From assembly GCA_031266635.1 (NCBI GenBank), contig JAISAN010000265.1:1-17340 (forward strand): a DNA stretch of 17,340 bases, written 5' to 3'. The notes under the pieces were generated by a model. It searched no databases and had not been told where the DNA came from. It saw nothing but the letters and a program-made list of their open reading frames with translations. The DNA is from Treponema sp. (GTDB lineage: Bacteria > Spirochaetota > Spirochaetia > Treponematales > Breznakiellaceae). Below are positions 1 through 8,136 of the stretch, one piece after another (the stretch's first letter is position 1; each line of letters begins with the position of its first letter). The position numbers and the translations under genes were made by a program.

Positions 1-1350
1 GTAGGAGCGGGGGTCTGGGGCGGTACTTCGGCATGGTATAATCCCTATCCTGAGATGCCGGACATTGTAGTCCCCGGCCTGCCCAAGGATATTACCGTAG
101 CGGCGGTCGGCGCGCCGGCGAATGCGTTGATCAGGTACGGTACTGCCAGCATCAAGTCAACGACCGGTAATGACCGGCCGAATCTGGATAGAACAAATCA
201 GACCTACCCCACCGGCGTTACTTTCGCAAGCTTTGATAACGGCTGGTGGATCTGCGTGGAAGTTGTCTCCCCTGATATGACCTCTATCAGTACCTATGCC
301 TTCCATGTGATCAGCAGCGCCACGAACGACAACACCGCTATTACCGGCGTGAATATTGACACAGGGGTAGCGGCTCCCCGTATTCCAACCCCCGCCCTGT
401 ATGTTTCCGGCAATACCGGGAATCCCTGGGTGGGTTTGGTAGCGGGCCTTGATACCGCCGATGTGGTGTTGACCGGGCTTCCCAAAGATATTACGGTCAA
501 TGTTCCTGCTAGTGCCATTCCCGCCGGGGCCCGGGTGCTTTACGGTTCCACCGCGGCCAATAACCAGCAGCCCAACAACTGGAACACCCACGGGCAGTTG
601 ACCAATATCAGCGCGGGTATGTATGTGGTTGTCCAGGTTGTTTCCGAACATGGCGACCGGGCGTTCTACCGGTTCCGGATAACCGCCGGCTCCGGCGCCG
701 ATACGACCCTGAGCGGAGTTACGATTAATGGCGCGGCCCAGACCCCCGGTAATCCCGGAACCACCTGGAATGCCGCCCTTGCGACCCCGCTTGTACCGGT
801 TGCCAATTTCTCCTCAAGTGTTACCATCGCGGCTACTGCCGCTGCGGGGGCCACGGTAAGCTATGGGACCAGCGCGGCTAACGCCACCGCACCCGGCGCG
901 TGGGTATCTTCCGGAACATTTACCAATGTGGCGCCGGGAACCTTTATCGGTGTGCGGATTGTTGCCGCCGACGGGGTAACTACCGCCCTCTACCGGTTCA
1001 GGCTGGTGAACGGCACGGGGAATACGGCAACCTTGAGCGGCGCCACCATTGGCGGTGTTTCTGCTACGCTTGCGGCGAATGGTACTTCCTTTGCCAATGC
1101 GGTACTCAGCCCGGTCAGTCTGAACAGGGCGGCCCTGCTGAACCCGCTTACCGTTTCAGCGGCAGGGAGCGGGAAAGTAACGATCCGGTATGGCACCAGT
1201 GGGGCTACCGGTACGGCGCCCACCATCTGGAGTACGGATTCCACGGCTTCATTCGATAATGTGGCGGCGGGAGCGTTTATCGGCGTAGAAGTTACGTCCG
1301 AGGATTTCTCCACGGTACGGTTCTATAAGTTCCAGGTAAATTTGCAGTAA
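1..1350 (+). CDS. Repeat-built surface protein, 3' end only (cadherin-like/Ig-like beta-sandwich units)
   Basis: The frame is open from base 1 with no start codon preceded by a ribosome binding site, so the gene begins upstream; 449 residues are visible. They hold three complete and one partial copy of a ~106-123-residue unit, beginning near visible residues 112, 235 and 344. Each unit opens with a (T)LSGVTI-like strand, has a central YGTS-A----AP--W element, and closes with TNVAPGTFIGV-I then a YRFR-like strand. This alternation of short beta strands recalls the bacterial cadherin-like beta-sandwich and Ig-like repeat families, but I cannot assign a Pfam family. No transmembrane segment or sorting signal is seen at the C-terminus, so any anchor or catalytic domain would lie in the missing N-terminal part. 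The next gene encodes an exported esterase-like lipoprotein, so an extracellular adhesive or carbohydrate-associated role is plausible but inferred. Confidence 0.8.
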   Translation, partial: VGAGVWGGTSAWYNPYPEMPDIVVPGLPKDITVAAVGAPANALIRYGTASIKSTTGNDRPNLDRTNQTYPTGVTFASFDNGWWICVEVVSPDMTSISTYAFHVISSATNDNTAITGVNIDTGVAAPRIPTPALYVSGNTGNPWVGLVAGLDTADVVLTGLPKDITVNVPASAIPAGARVLYGSTAANNQQPNNWNTHGQLTNISAGMYVVVQVVSEHGDRAFYRFRITAGSGADTTLSGVTINGAAQTPGNPGTTWNAALATPLVPVANFSSSVTIAATAAAGATVSYGTSAANATAPGAWVSSGTFTNVAPGTFIGVRIVAADGVTTALYRFRLVNGTGNTATLSGATIGGVSATLAANGTSFANAVLSPVSLNRAALLNPLTVSAAGSGKVTIRYGTSGATGTAPTIWSTDSTASFDNVAAGAFIGVEVTSEDFSTVRFYKFQVNLQ

Positions 1351-1361
1351 AAAACATGGCG

Positions 1362-1386
1362 CCCGGCCGCGGAAAACGCGGCCGGG
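1362..1386 (+). terminator. Perfect GC-rich hairpin after the repeat protein gene
   Basis: Arms CCCGGCCGCG (1362-1371) and CGCGGCCGGG (1377-1386) are perfect 10-bp complements around a GAAAA loop, 11 bases after the stop codon. Only a short ATTT follows, so it may be a weak terminator or an intercistronic mRNA-stabilising hairpin rather than a full stop to transcription. Confidence 0.55.
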
Positions 1387-1421
1387 ATTTCATCTGAATC
1401 TATTATTTGGAGGATGTAAGT

Positions 1422-3365
1422 ATGTTGAGAAATTGTTTTAAGATTGCGTTTGCCCTGTTAGCGGCTTTCGCGGTCCTTTTATTCGCTGCCTGTCCCTCGC
1501 CGGAAGACCCTCTGCCGTCCGGTATTTATACCCCCGGACCCGGCGGTCCCGGCGGCGCGGCCGGCGGCGCGTCCCTTTCAGTAGGGATAGCCGATGACGC
1601 GTGGAAGAGCGACTCCTACAACGCCAATTGGGGCGTGTGGCCCAATGTTACTTCGGACCGGATTCTCACCTTTGATGATATGCCGCCGGTATCTTACTGG
1701 AATGCCAAAGGGCATAACCACGCTTATGCGGATCCCTTCCACTTTGCCAATGGAAACAAGGTAACCGGTGTTAAAGACTGGGAGACCCGGCGCCAGGAAA
1801 TTTCCCGGATCATGCAGTACTACGAATACGGCATTATGCCTTCCATGGCCCCGGATGTTATTGACATTAGCTATGTCAATACCGGCGTAGCCACCACCGC
1901 CTTTACGGTCCGCCACATCGAAAGCGGCAGAACCTTTAGCTTCACCATCACCGGGACGCTGCCGACGGGGGCGGAATCCTTGATCGGGAAACGCTCCCTG
2001 GGGCTGACCGCGGGGTTCAATGTGTCCACCACCCACGGTATAGGGTATTGTAACTATTCCACCGGGACTTTTGCCAGCGAGAGTAACGGTTCCGGCGCGG
2101 TGCCCACTTTGTATGGCCTGGACTTCCTGGATCCCAGTTCGCCTTCGGCCAACGTATCATACGCCTGGGGTATGAGCATCATCATTACCGCCCTGGAATG
2201 GAGCCCTGAAGAAGCGGGAGTAGAAACGCCTGAGGAACTGCCCTTCCGGGGTTATTTCGCCGCGGATAAGGTCGGATATACCGGGTACTCCCGGGGCGGC
2301 AAGGCGGCGGAATGTATCGCCGCCTTTACGGAAGGCAGAAAAGGCACCCGGCTGTCTTTCGTGGCTATCGGCTCCGCCGGTTCCGGCGGTCCCGCCTTGG
2401 AACGGTATATCACCCCTGCGGGTTACCGGCCCGGCGGCGTCTGGTCGGACCCGCTTCCCCTTGACAGTGAAGGCGTTCAGGCTTTTGGTTCCTTTGTCGG
2501 CAAGCCCTGGTATCTGCTCAAAATAAACGACTACCGCAGCGCCACCAGGGACAATGTGGCCTACAAAGCGGTCCGGGGTTTCCCTCCCTACAACGAACCC
2601 TACACCCGGGAAGAAATCGCCTTTAACCAGATAAAGGTTGTCCAGTCTAACGCGTGGTCGGGAATCCAGAGCCTTTCCGAAGGCCGCCGGGAAACCCCCG
2701 GATGGTTCAGCGTCCGGTTCAGGGAATTTCTCGATCTGCATCCGAACCTGGATATTGACTATGTTGCTACCGGGAATCCCAACGGCAAGTGGGGGATCAT
2801 CTGTACCACCCCCTTTGACCAGCACTTCCTTTCCCTGTTGATTCCCCCCATGGGCGTCCACTTGAACGATGGTTTCCGGGTACCCCGGAACAACATCGAA
2901 TCCCAGTTCGCCAACTGGGTTATTATGGACGAGATTTACAAGATGTACGCCGAAGAAGCGGAAGCGGGGAACCAGAAACTCCTGGCTATGGTCAACGGCG
3001 ATCCCGACCTGTTTATCTGGCGGAATACCATCAAGATTTACGATCAGACCCACGGCCCCACTGCCGAGGCGCAGGATTACGGCGATGTGATGAAGGCTCA
3101 GCTTGAGTATTATATACCCGGCAGTTATCCGCTTTCGCCAACCACTGACCCGGCCTCATCGAAATTCCGGGATCCTCCCTTCCCCGTTGATGATCCTATC
3201 AGCCGCTTTGACTACTACCGTATGGACTGGGGCAGGCCGGGCCATCCCACCATTGCCGAACGGGTCCGCAAGTGGATTCCTACCGCGAACGGTGGAAGCG
3301 CCGCTTCCCCGAGAAAGGCCATGGACTGGCGCGGGCTTGTTGACGATCCGGAACCGCTGAATTAA
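1422..3365 (+). CDS. Lipoprotein resembling CE15 glucuronoyl esterases
   Basis: The 647-residue protein starts at ATG 1422, with GGAGG at 1409-1413 eight bases upstream; an in-frame TTG at 1407 overlaps that site and is less likely. The N-terminus is a lipoprotein signal: basic residues, a hydrophobic run, then FAAC. Near the N-terminus, W-(T)RRQEI followed by YYEYGIMP matches a segment common in bacterial CE15 and related esterases. A nucleophile elbow GYSRGGKAAE places the serine at 290, and the GSAGSGG-AL loop and PFDQH motif (His468) follow in family order. CE15 enzymes hydrolyse esters between 4-O-methyl-glucuronic acid of xylan and lignin alcohols. Oddly, the glutamate found in fungal enzymes just before the SGAGG-like loop appears to be Ser318 here, so an acid elsewhere would be needed. 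A related alpha/beta-hydrolase with another substrate remains possible. Surface anchoring fits its exported neighbours. Confidence 0.75.
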   Translation: MLRNCFKIAFALLAAFAVLLFAACPSPEDPLPSGIYTPGPGGPGGAAGGASLSVGIADDAWKSDSYNANWGVWPNVTSDRILTFDDMPPVSYWNAKGHNHAYADPFHFANGNKVTGVKDWETRRQEISRIMQYYEYGIMPSMAPDVIDISYVNTGVATTAFTVRHIESGRTFSFTITGTLPTGAESLIGKRSLGLTAGFNVSTTHGIGYCNYSTGTFASESNGSGAVPTLYGLDFLDPSSPSANVSYAWGMSIIITALEWSPEEAGVETPEELPFRGYFAADKVGYTGYSRGGKAAECIAAFTEGRKGTRLSFVAIGSAGSGGPALERYITPAGYRPGGVWSDPLPLDSEGVQAFGSFVGKPWYLLKINDYRSATRDNVAYKAVRGFPPYNEPYTREEIAFNQIKVVQSNAWSGIQSLSEGRRETPGWFSVRFREFLDLHPNLDIDYVATGNPNGKWGIICTTPFDQHFLSLLIPPMGVHLNDGFRVPRNNIESQFANWVIMDEIYKMYAEEAEAGNQKLLAMVNGDPDLFIWRNTIKIYDQTHGPTAEAQDYGDVMKAQLEYYIPGSYPLSPTTDPASSKFRDPPFPVDDPISRFDYYRMDWGRPGHPTIAERVRKWIPTANGGSAASPRKAMDWRGLVDDPEPLN

Positions 3366-3403
3366 TGGTTCCCGGTTATTGGAAATAACAAAATAAGCAG
3401 ACG

Positions 3404-3435
3404 GAGGGTCATGTATTGTATGATACATGACCCTC
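3404..3435 (+). terminator. Perfect 13-bp inverted repeat between esterase and barrel genes
   Basis: GAGGGTCATGTAT (3404-3416) and ATACATGACCCTC (3423-3435) are exact complements separated by six bases; TTATCTTATAG follows. It could terminate the esterase transcript, or be a stabilising hairpin or a protein-binding palindrome just ahead of the next ribosome binding site (3453-3457). The T tract is broken, so strong termination is uncertain. Confidence 0.5.
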
Positions 3436-3464
3436 TTATCTTATAGATATACGGAGGTTCTACT

Positions 3465-4994
3465 ATGCAGGTGAAGAAAATTGTTCTGGCTTTGTTTGTT
3501 TTGGCCGCGGTATGTACCGCAGCGGGCGCACAGATTACCTTTGGTTCCTGGGGCCGGGCGGTAATAACGCCCCTGACGTTTATGGGCGATCATTCGGCGG
3601 TATCTGCCGCTACCTCCACCTGGGGCGATGTACCGCGGGTAGGTTTTTCCGCCAATGGGACCGCTCCCAGCGAAAATATCGGGTTTAATATCGATTTTGA
3701 CTTCGGCGTGGACGTAAATACCGGGAATGTTGCCATTATCGGCGATAACGCCAAAACCTGGGTAAAACCCCTGGGGCTGGTCCTGCCTGAACGTTTTAAT
3801 ATGCTCAAGCTTACCGCCGGGTTTTTCAAGGAAGATGATTTCCGCGGCAGGATAGCTCCCTCCGAATTCGGTTCCTGGCTTTTATATAACGGCGCGAAAA
3901 ACGAAGACAATATTTTTTCCCGGTTCGACGCTTCCGCCGGCGCCCATTTCAAACTGGAACCCCTTATGTGGCTGGAATCGGACTGGGACGGCCTGGTTAT
4001 TGAGGGAGCCTTTGGTTCCAATAGGCCGCTGGCCGCGGCCAATAAAATTCGGGCCATTTATAATCTGTTGAATAATGAAGACAATAATACCACCGGCGTA
4101 ACTTATCCCCGCAGCGAAGCGGAGGATACGGGTTCCCGGACGGTTTCCGTTGCCGATGTATACAAAGCCATGCAAATCGCCCTGGCTTACCGGATTCCCA
4201 ATGTGGGGCTGGCCCGCGTTCAGTTTATCGGAAACAACCGGGAAGTGTTTAGATGGGGTGAAAGTTCCGGTTCAGCCAGTATCGTGGACATACAGCGGCA
4301 GTTGATGATCGGTCTTAACAAGACCATCCCCGATGCCGACGTTATCGAAGCCGCCTTTCTGTACGATGGCTCCGAAGAGCTTGTGATAGACTTTGGCGTC
4401 AAGATTCCCCTGGAATACAAAACAAAAGCGGAATTTACCATTTATCCCCGGGTTATAGGTTCCGACAATAACCCCTACGATCTTATTGAAAATCTGAACC
4501 GCGAAGAAGCCATCGTCCAGCGGCCCTATGTATTTGCCCTGGGCGTCAGGTGGACTCCCGCTTTTCTGAATGCCTTAAGCCTTACCGTCCGGGCGGACCT
4601 TTCCCTGGGCGGGTCCATAAAAAAGACCGGCCAGCTTGAAGTAACCAACGGCATGGCCTTGAACGCCTGGCTTATGCCGTCCTTCCGGGTAGGGGCTAAC
4701 GTTATTCTGGGACTTGATGTGGGCATTGATCTCCATGGAGAAGATACGATAAAGCGGACAGGTCTGCCCGAAATTCCCGCCTGGACCGAGGTAAGTAAAT
4801 ACACCGACTTTGGCATAGGGCCCTGGATTGAGCTGGGCGTGGGAGGCGGCAGGGTCCGCACTGGGGTTATCGTGATGATCCCCGAACGGGCGCGCTATGT
4901 ATACAACGAAAATTCGAATGCCTACCGGAACAGCCCGATACTGACCGGCGATCCGGTAATTTCCGTTCCCATCTCTTTTACCTACAGTTTCTAG
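3465..4994 (+). CDS. Outer-membrane beta-barrel protein (porin-like), family not identified
   Basis: The 509-residue protein begins at ATG 3465, with GGAGG at 3453-3457 seven bases before. A classical signal peptide (KK, hydrophobic core, cleavage likely after AGA at residue 22) leads to ITFGSWGRAV. The mature chain shows alternating short amphipathic strands with many aromatic and glycine residues, and ends ISFTYSF; a terminal aromatic after a beta strand is the usual outer-membrane insertion signal. No long hydrophobic helix is seen. I infer a large porin or nutrient barrel, with no evidence for a specific substrate. It is followed after 19 bases by the lipoprotein gene, so the two are probably co-transcribed and may work as a barrel plus surface or periplasmic lipoprotein pair. 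Confidence 0.75.
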   Translation: MQVKKIVLALFVLAAVCTAAGAQITFGSWGRAVITPLTFMGDHSAVSAATSTWGDVPRVGFSANGTAPSENIGFNIDFDFGVDVNTGNVAIIGDNAKTWVKPLGLVLPERFNMLKLTAGFFKEDDFRGRIAPSEFGSWLLYNGAKNEDNIFSRFDASAGAHFKLEPLMWLESDWDGLVIEGAFGSNRPLAAANKIRAIYNLLNNEDNNTTGVTYPRSEAEDTGSRTVSVADVYKAMQIALAYRIPNVGLARVQFIGNNREVFRWGESSGSASIVDIQRQLMIGLNKTIPDADVIEAAFLYDGSEELVIDFGVKIPLEYKTKAEFTIYPRVIGSDNNPYDLIENLNREEAIVQRPYVFALGVRWTPAFLNALSLTVRADLSLGGSIKKTGQLEVTNGMALNAWLMPSFRVGANVILGLDVGIDLHGEDTIKRTGLPEIPAWTEVSKYTDFGIGPWIELGVGGGRVRTGVIVMIPERARYVYNENSNAYRNSPILTGDPVISVPISFTYSF

Positions 4995-5013
4995 GACGAA
5001 AGGGGAGCATAGT

Positions 5014-7335
5014 ATGAAAAAGTTCCGATTATTACTGATTCTCGGGGGGGCACTGATTGCGCTGTTGCTTACCAACTGCCCTGGTGTAGTCCTCCCCGAA
5101 GTCGATTCAAGACCCATATACGCGGTTGCCATTGGCGCTGTTGAACATGGTCAAGTCCGGTTGAGTCAGTGGCAAGCCAACGAGGGGGAGTGGATCATCG
5201 TGTATATGTATCCCGATCCGGGATACCGCTTAAACCCCGATCCCGATCCGACCCTCCACAACCGGGATTACCGGTATTCCTATATCGATACCACCTCCGG
5301 GCAGCGGGTTGTTCAGACCTCCCAAATCAGAAAGGTCTCTTCGTATCAGTTCCCCATGCCCGCCGGTGATGTTGAAATATCGGTCAAATTTGAAGAGGCG
5401 CCCCCTGGCGTTTACGCAGTGTCGGTTGATCCAAACATCGTCCATGGGGAAATTTTAACGGACCCCACAGGTTACTCCGCCGGTTCCGAAGTGACCCTTA
5501 CGGTGATCCCCGAATCCGGCTATGGGCTGGCCAGCGGGAGCCTGGTAGTAAGCGGCCTTGGTTCCCTGAACGACGCGCCGCCTTATAAGTTCACTATTAC
5601 CGGACATGCCACGGTTACCGCCCGGTTTGAACAAAAGAGCGCGGAGGGCCTGAGGCAGGACGGCTGGAATGCGTTATCCGCCGGTGAATACGATGCCGCA
5701 ATGGTGTTTTATGAAGCCGCCTATCAGCAGAATCCATCGGATCCGGAAGCCATTGTCTATTCTTCCCTGGGGAAACTGGGATCCCTTCTGCTGAACCGCG
5801 ATGTCCGGACCCTTCTTTCCTCGTTTGATTTTTCGATTATCCCCTCCACCCTGAAAGACTGGATCTGCGACAAGGACTGGACCGGCGTGGAAGACGACCG
5901 GTGGTATGAAACCTATGCGGGCATATATTTTGATCCCTCTGACGGGACTCCCTATGTGTATTATGATGAAGACGCGACGTTACCAAAACTGGCTACGAAT
6001 ATGCAGGGTTTTCCGGGAGGTTTCCTCAATTTCCAGATTGTCCATAAATTTGGATACCTGAGTCCGCCATCGCGGATTATATGGCCCAATCTGCTTTTTT
6101 GGGCGCTGATAACCAACAACCGGGACGGATTTAACAACCGCCTGGATGACATACTGAAATATGCCTTTGGGGACGAGTTCGAAGAAGCCGCTTCGCGGGT
6201 TGCCAAACTGTCTTACGACGGCCCGCCGGTATTGCTGAATGACCGGCTCAAGGAACGTTTCGATCTGGATGACTTCTATGGTTCCGAGCCTACCAATATC
6301 GGCAAGGCCGAAATGGAAATGATCTTCGCCGGTCTGCGGGCCATAAAAGCCTCGGTTGAATTTCTTTCTTCCTATGACTGGGATATCCAACTGCGGACAT
6401 GGCTTTTGAATGAGATAGAGCCCGGATGGGGTCTGGAAGGGATTCTGGAACGGATGTTCAACATGGCTATAAACAGGGAAGAAAGCAAGCCTTTCTGGAG
6501 GGAGTCCATTGATGTGGCCAGAATTTTACCCCTGAAAAACAACTTCTTGAAAATCAGGAACCGGTCCGCTATGGTGAAAGCCCGGACAGATTTTACCAAC
6601 GCGGTAAACGCGGCGCAGACAGCGGTGGAGTATTATTTTAGTTCCAACAACCATCTTTCCAATACAGCCAAAGCCAATTTGAACACCAAATACCTCTGGG
6701 CCCGGGGGGCGGTGAATCAGGCGAAAGCCGCCTTTGACGGTGGGGGAATCTTCTATTTCCCCAAAACCCTCCCCAAAACCGATGCGGAAAAACTGGCGGC
6801 CGTGGCCTGGCCTGATGGAACCGGGGATGTGTATCTGGGTAATGCAAAAAACCGGGTGTATGGTATCAACATAGACGAGTTCTTGACTCCCGGAAAGTTT
6901 ACTTTGCCCAATTTATTAACCACCACCGCGGCCGGGACCATACCGGTAATGTACCGGCTGAAATGGCATGAAGACGCGGAACACCATATCGTGTTTGACG
7001 AGGGAGGAGTACCGGTTGACGCGGAAGATACGGTTTATGGTCCAACATCCGCGGAATCTATCGTAGGTTTTGATAGTCCCAGAAATGATCCTGAAGCGCG
7101 CCCGCCGGTTGTCAGGCCCGCGGACTGGGATCTGGGACCCTACGGTATCTTTTCCTTTGAGATTAATACCGCTAATCTCAAGCGGATTTTCCCCAAAGGG
7201 TTCCAGCAGCACGGCGACACAGCTTTCTTGCATGATGTGTTTTCCACAATACCCATTTGGCCTTGGGCGGAAACTTACCTGGATGGAATGAGTCCCGCCG
7301 CTAAACAACTGTATCAGTACTATAATATGAGGTAG
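5014..7335 (+). CDS. Large lipoprotein with InlB-B-like repeats and TPR-like segment
   Basis: The 773-residue protein starts at ATG 5014 after AGGGGAG (5001-5007). The lipoprotein signal ends LLLTNC, with Cys22 as the modified residue; TNC is an atypical lipobox but usual in spirochaetes. Residues ~35-128 and ~131-206 are two modules of the divergent InlB B-repeat type: an initial YAV--- strand with HG, then a GY motif within P(D/E)-GY, then closing (V/A)-(V/A)(K/R)FE. Residues ~212-242 look like one TPR helix pair (AGEYDAAMVFYEAAYQQNP). Residues 270-773 contain no motif I recognise; they include many tryptophans and a block of helices near 460-590. It sits 19 bp after the barrel gene and before a strong terminator, so it is the last gene of that operon. 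Function unknown; surface binding or assembly with the barrel is a guess. Confidence 0.8.
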   Translation: MKKFRLLLILGGALIALLLTNCPGVVLPEVDSRPIYAVAIGAVEHGQVRLSQWQANEGEWIIVYMYPDPGYRLNPDPDPTLHNRDYRYSYIDTTSGQRVVQTSQIRKVSSYQFPMPAGDVEISVKFEEAPPGVYAVSVDPNIVHGEILTDPTGYSAGSEVTLTVIPESGYGLASGSLVVSGLGSLNDAPPYKFTITGHATVTARFEQKSAEGLRQDGWNALSAGEYDAAMVFYEAAYQQNPSDPEAIVYSSLGKLGSLLLNRDVRTLLSSFDFSIIPSTLKDWICDKDWTGVEDDRWYETYAGIYFDPSDGTPYVYYDEDATLPKLATNMQGFPGGFLNFQIVHKFGYLSPPSRIIWPNLLFWALITNNRDGFNNRLDDILKYAFGDEFEEAASRVAKLSYDGPPVLLNDRLKERFDLDDFYGSEPTNIGKAEMEMIFAGLRAIKASVEFLSSYDWDIQLRTWLLNEIEPGWGLEGILERMFNMAINREESKPFWRESIDVARILPLKNNFLKIRNRSAMVKARTDFTNAVNAAQTAVEYYFSSNNHLSNTAKANLNTKYLWARGAVNQAKAAFDGGGIFYFPKTLPKTDAEKLAAVAWPDGTGDVYLGNAKNRVYGINIDEFLTPGKFTLPNLLTTTAAGTIPVMYRLKWHEDAEHHIVFDEGGVPVDAEDTVYGPTSAESIVGFDSPRNDPEARPPVVRPADWDLGPYGIFSFEINTANLKRIFPKGFQQHGDTAFLHDVFSTIPIWPWAETYLDGMSPAAKQLYQYYNMR

Positions 7336-7371
7336 AAACGATATAGTTGTTGTTTGGGCCGATTAAACCAC

Positions 7372-7406
7372 AGGGCTGTCCGGAATTAACGGACAGCCCT
7401 TTTTTT
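7372..7406 (+). terminator. Strong rho-independent terminator closing the surface-protein operon
   Basis: AGGGCTGTCCG (7372-7382) pairs exactly with CGGACAGCCCT (7390-7400) around a seven-base loop, and the stem runs directly into seven T residues (7400-7406). It lies 36 bases after the lipoprotein stop codon and separates it from the convergent rlmE. The minus-strand side lacks a T run, so it probably acts only on plus-strand transcripts. Confidence 0.92.
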
Positions 7407-7446
7407 GAGCGCCGGCAGGTAGGTGGAAGAAACGGAAATAGGGGGT

Positions 7447-8082
7447 TCATTTTTTCCCCAGCCCCAGGTAATAGGTCTCAAAAGATTCCCGGCGGCAGGC
7501 CTGGGGTTTGAAACTTTTACCCGTATCAAAGAGTTGCCGGATTTTTTTTAATAATTCTTGGGCGTCTCCCCCCTGGAATACTTTAATAACCAGGGCGCCT
7601 CCGTGTTCCAGGGAGCTTGCCGCGTAAGCCAGCGCCGTTTCCGCCAGGTCCAGGGACCGGAGGGTGTCCACCGAACGGTTTCCCGTGGTAGCCGGCGCCG
7701 CGTCGCTCAGTACAAGAGAAAAGGGGCCCCGGGCCAGGATAAGCTCCCGGATTTCCGCACTGGTCATGTCCCCCTGGATAAAGGAAAAGTTGTCTCCCTT
7801 GAAAAGGCCCTGGCCGTATTGTGCGGAAAGGGGCGATAAATCGACGGCGGTAAGAGAATTCGCGGCGGGGCTGTTTTTTTTTGCGGCGAATTTTCTCAGA
7901 ACGTAGAGGCTCCAGCTTCCCGGCGCGGCCCCCAGATCCAGAACCCGGAAACCGTTGCGGCCCGGTTTTCCCAGAAGGCCGAATTTTTCATCCATCTCCT
8001 TGAGTTTATACACCGAACGGGCGGGGTACGATTCCTGTTGGGCCTTGAGAGACCAAAAATCCGGTTTTTTATAATCCGCCAT
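7447..8082 (-). CDS. rlmE: 23S rRNA 2'-O-ribose (U2552) methyltransferase RlmE (FtsJ/RrmJ)
   Basis: This 211-residue protein has the length and all landmarks of RlmE, which uses S-adenosylmethionine to methylate the 2'-OH of U2552 in the A-loop of 23S rRNA during late 50S assembly. The SAM-binding loop VLDLGAAPGSWS lies at ~47-58, the acidic strand SDAAP at 126-130, and VIKVFQGG at 165-172. The K-D-K-E catalytic tetrad of the family is complete: Lys26 (SVYKL), Asp127, Lys167 and Glu202 (ESFETYY). The start is ATG 8082-8080; on the minus strand AAAGGA lies about eight bases upstream and serves as the ribosome binding site. The gene is transcribed alone, convergent with the lipoprotein operon and divergent from the polyprenyl synthase gene across a 54-bp gap. 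Confidence 0.95.
   Translation of the reverse strand: MADYKKPDFWSLKAQQESYPARSVYKLKEMDEKFGLLGKPGRNGFRVLDLGAAPGSWSLYVLRKFAAKKNSPAANSLTAVDLSPLSAQYGQGLFKGDNFSFIQGDMTSAEIRELILARGPFSLVLSDAAPATTGNRSVDTLRSLDLAETALAYAASSLEHGGALVIKVFQGGDAQELLKKIRQLFDTGKSFKPQACRRESFETYYLGLGKK
8045..8075 (+). promoter_or_regulatory. Possible promoter for the polyprenyl synthase gene
   Basis: TTGAGA (8045-8050) and a perfect TATAAT (8070-8075) are 19 bases apart, slightly longer than optimal. The boxes lie inside the 5' end of rlmE on the opposite strand, where TATAAT coincides with its Asp-Tyr-Lys codons, so it may be fortuitous. Confidence 0.3.
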
Positions 8083-8136
8083 AACATGATCCTTTGGGGG
8101 CTTCCATCCGGGCTTCCAGCTCGGATAAAATTACTT

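Noticed and set aside
1407..1421. TTG at 1407 as start of the esterase lipoprotein
   Set aside because: It overlaps the GGAGG ribosome binding site that serves ATG 1422, and the shorter form gives a normal signal peptide.
2157..3053. 298-codon open frame antisense to the esterase gene
   Set aside because: It lies fully opposite a gene with a signal peptide and family motifs, has no recognisable domain, and reflects GC-biased codon use.
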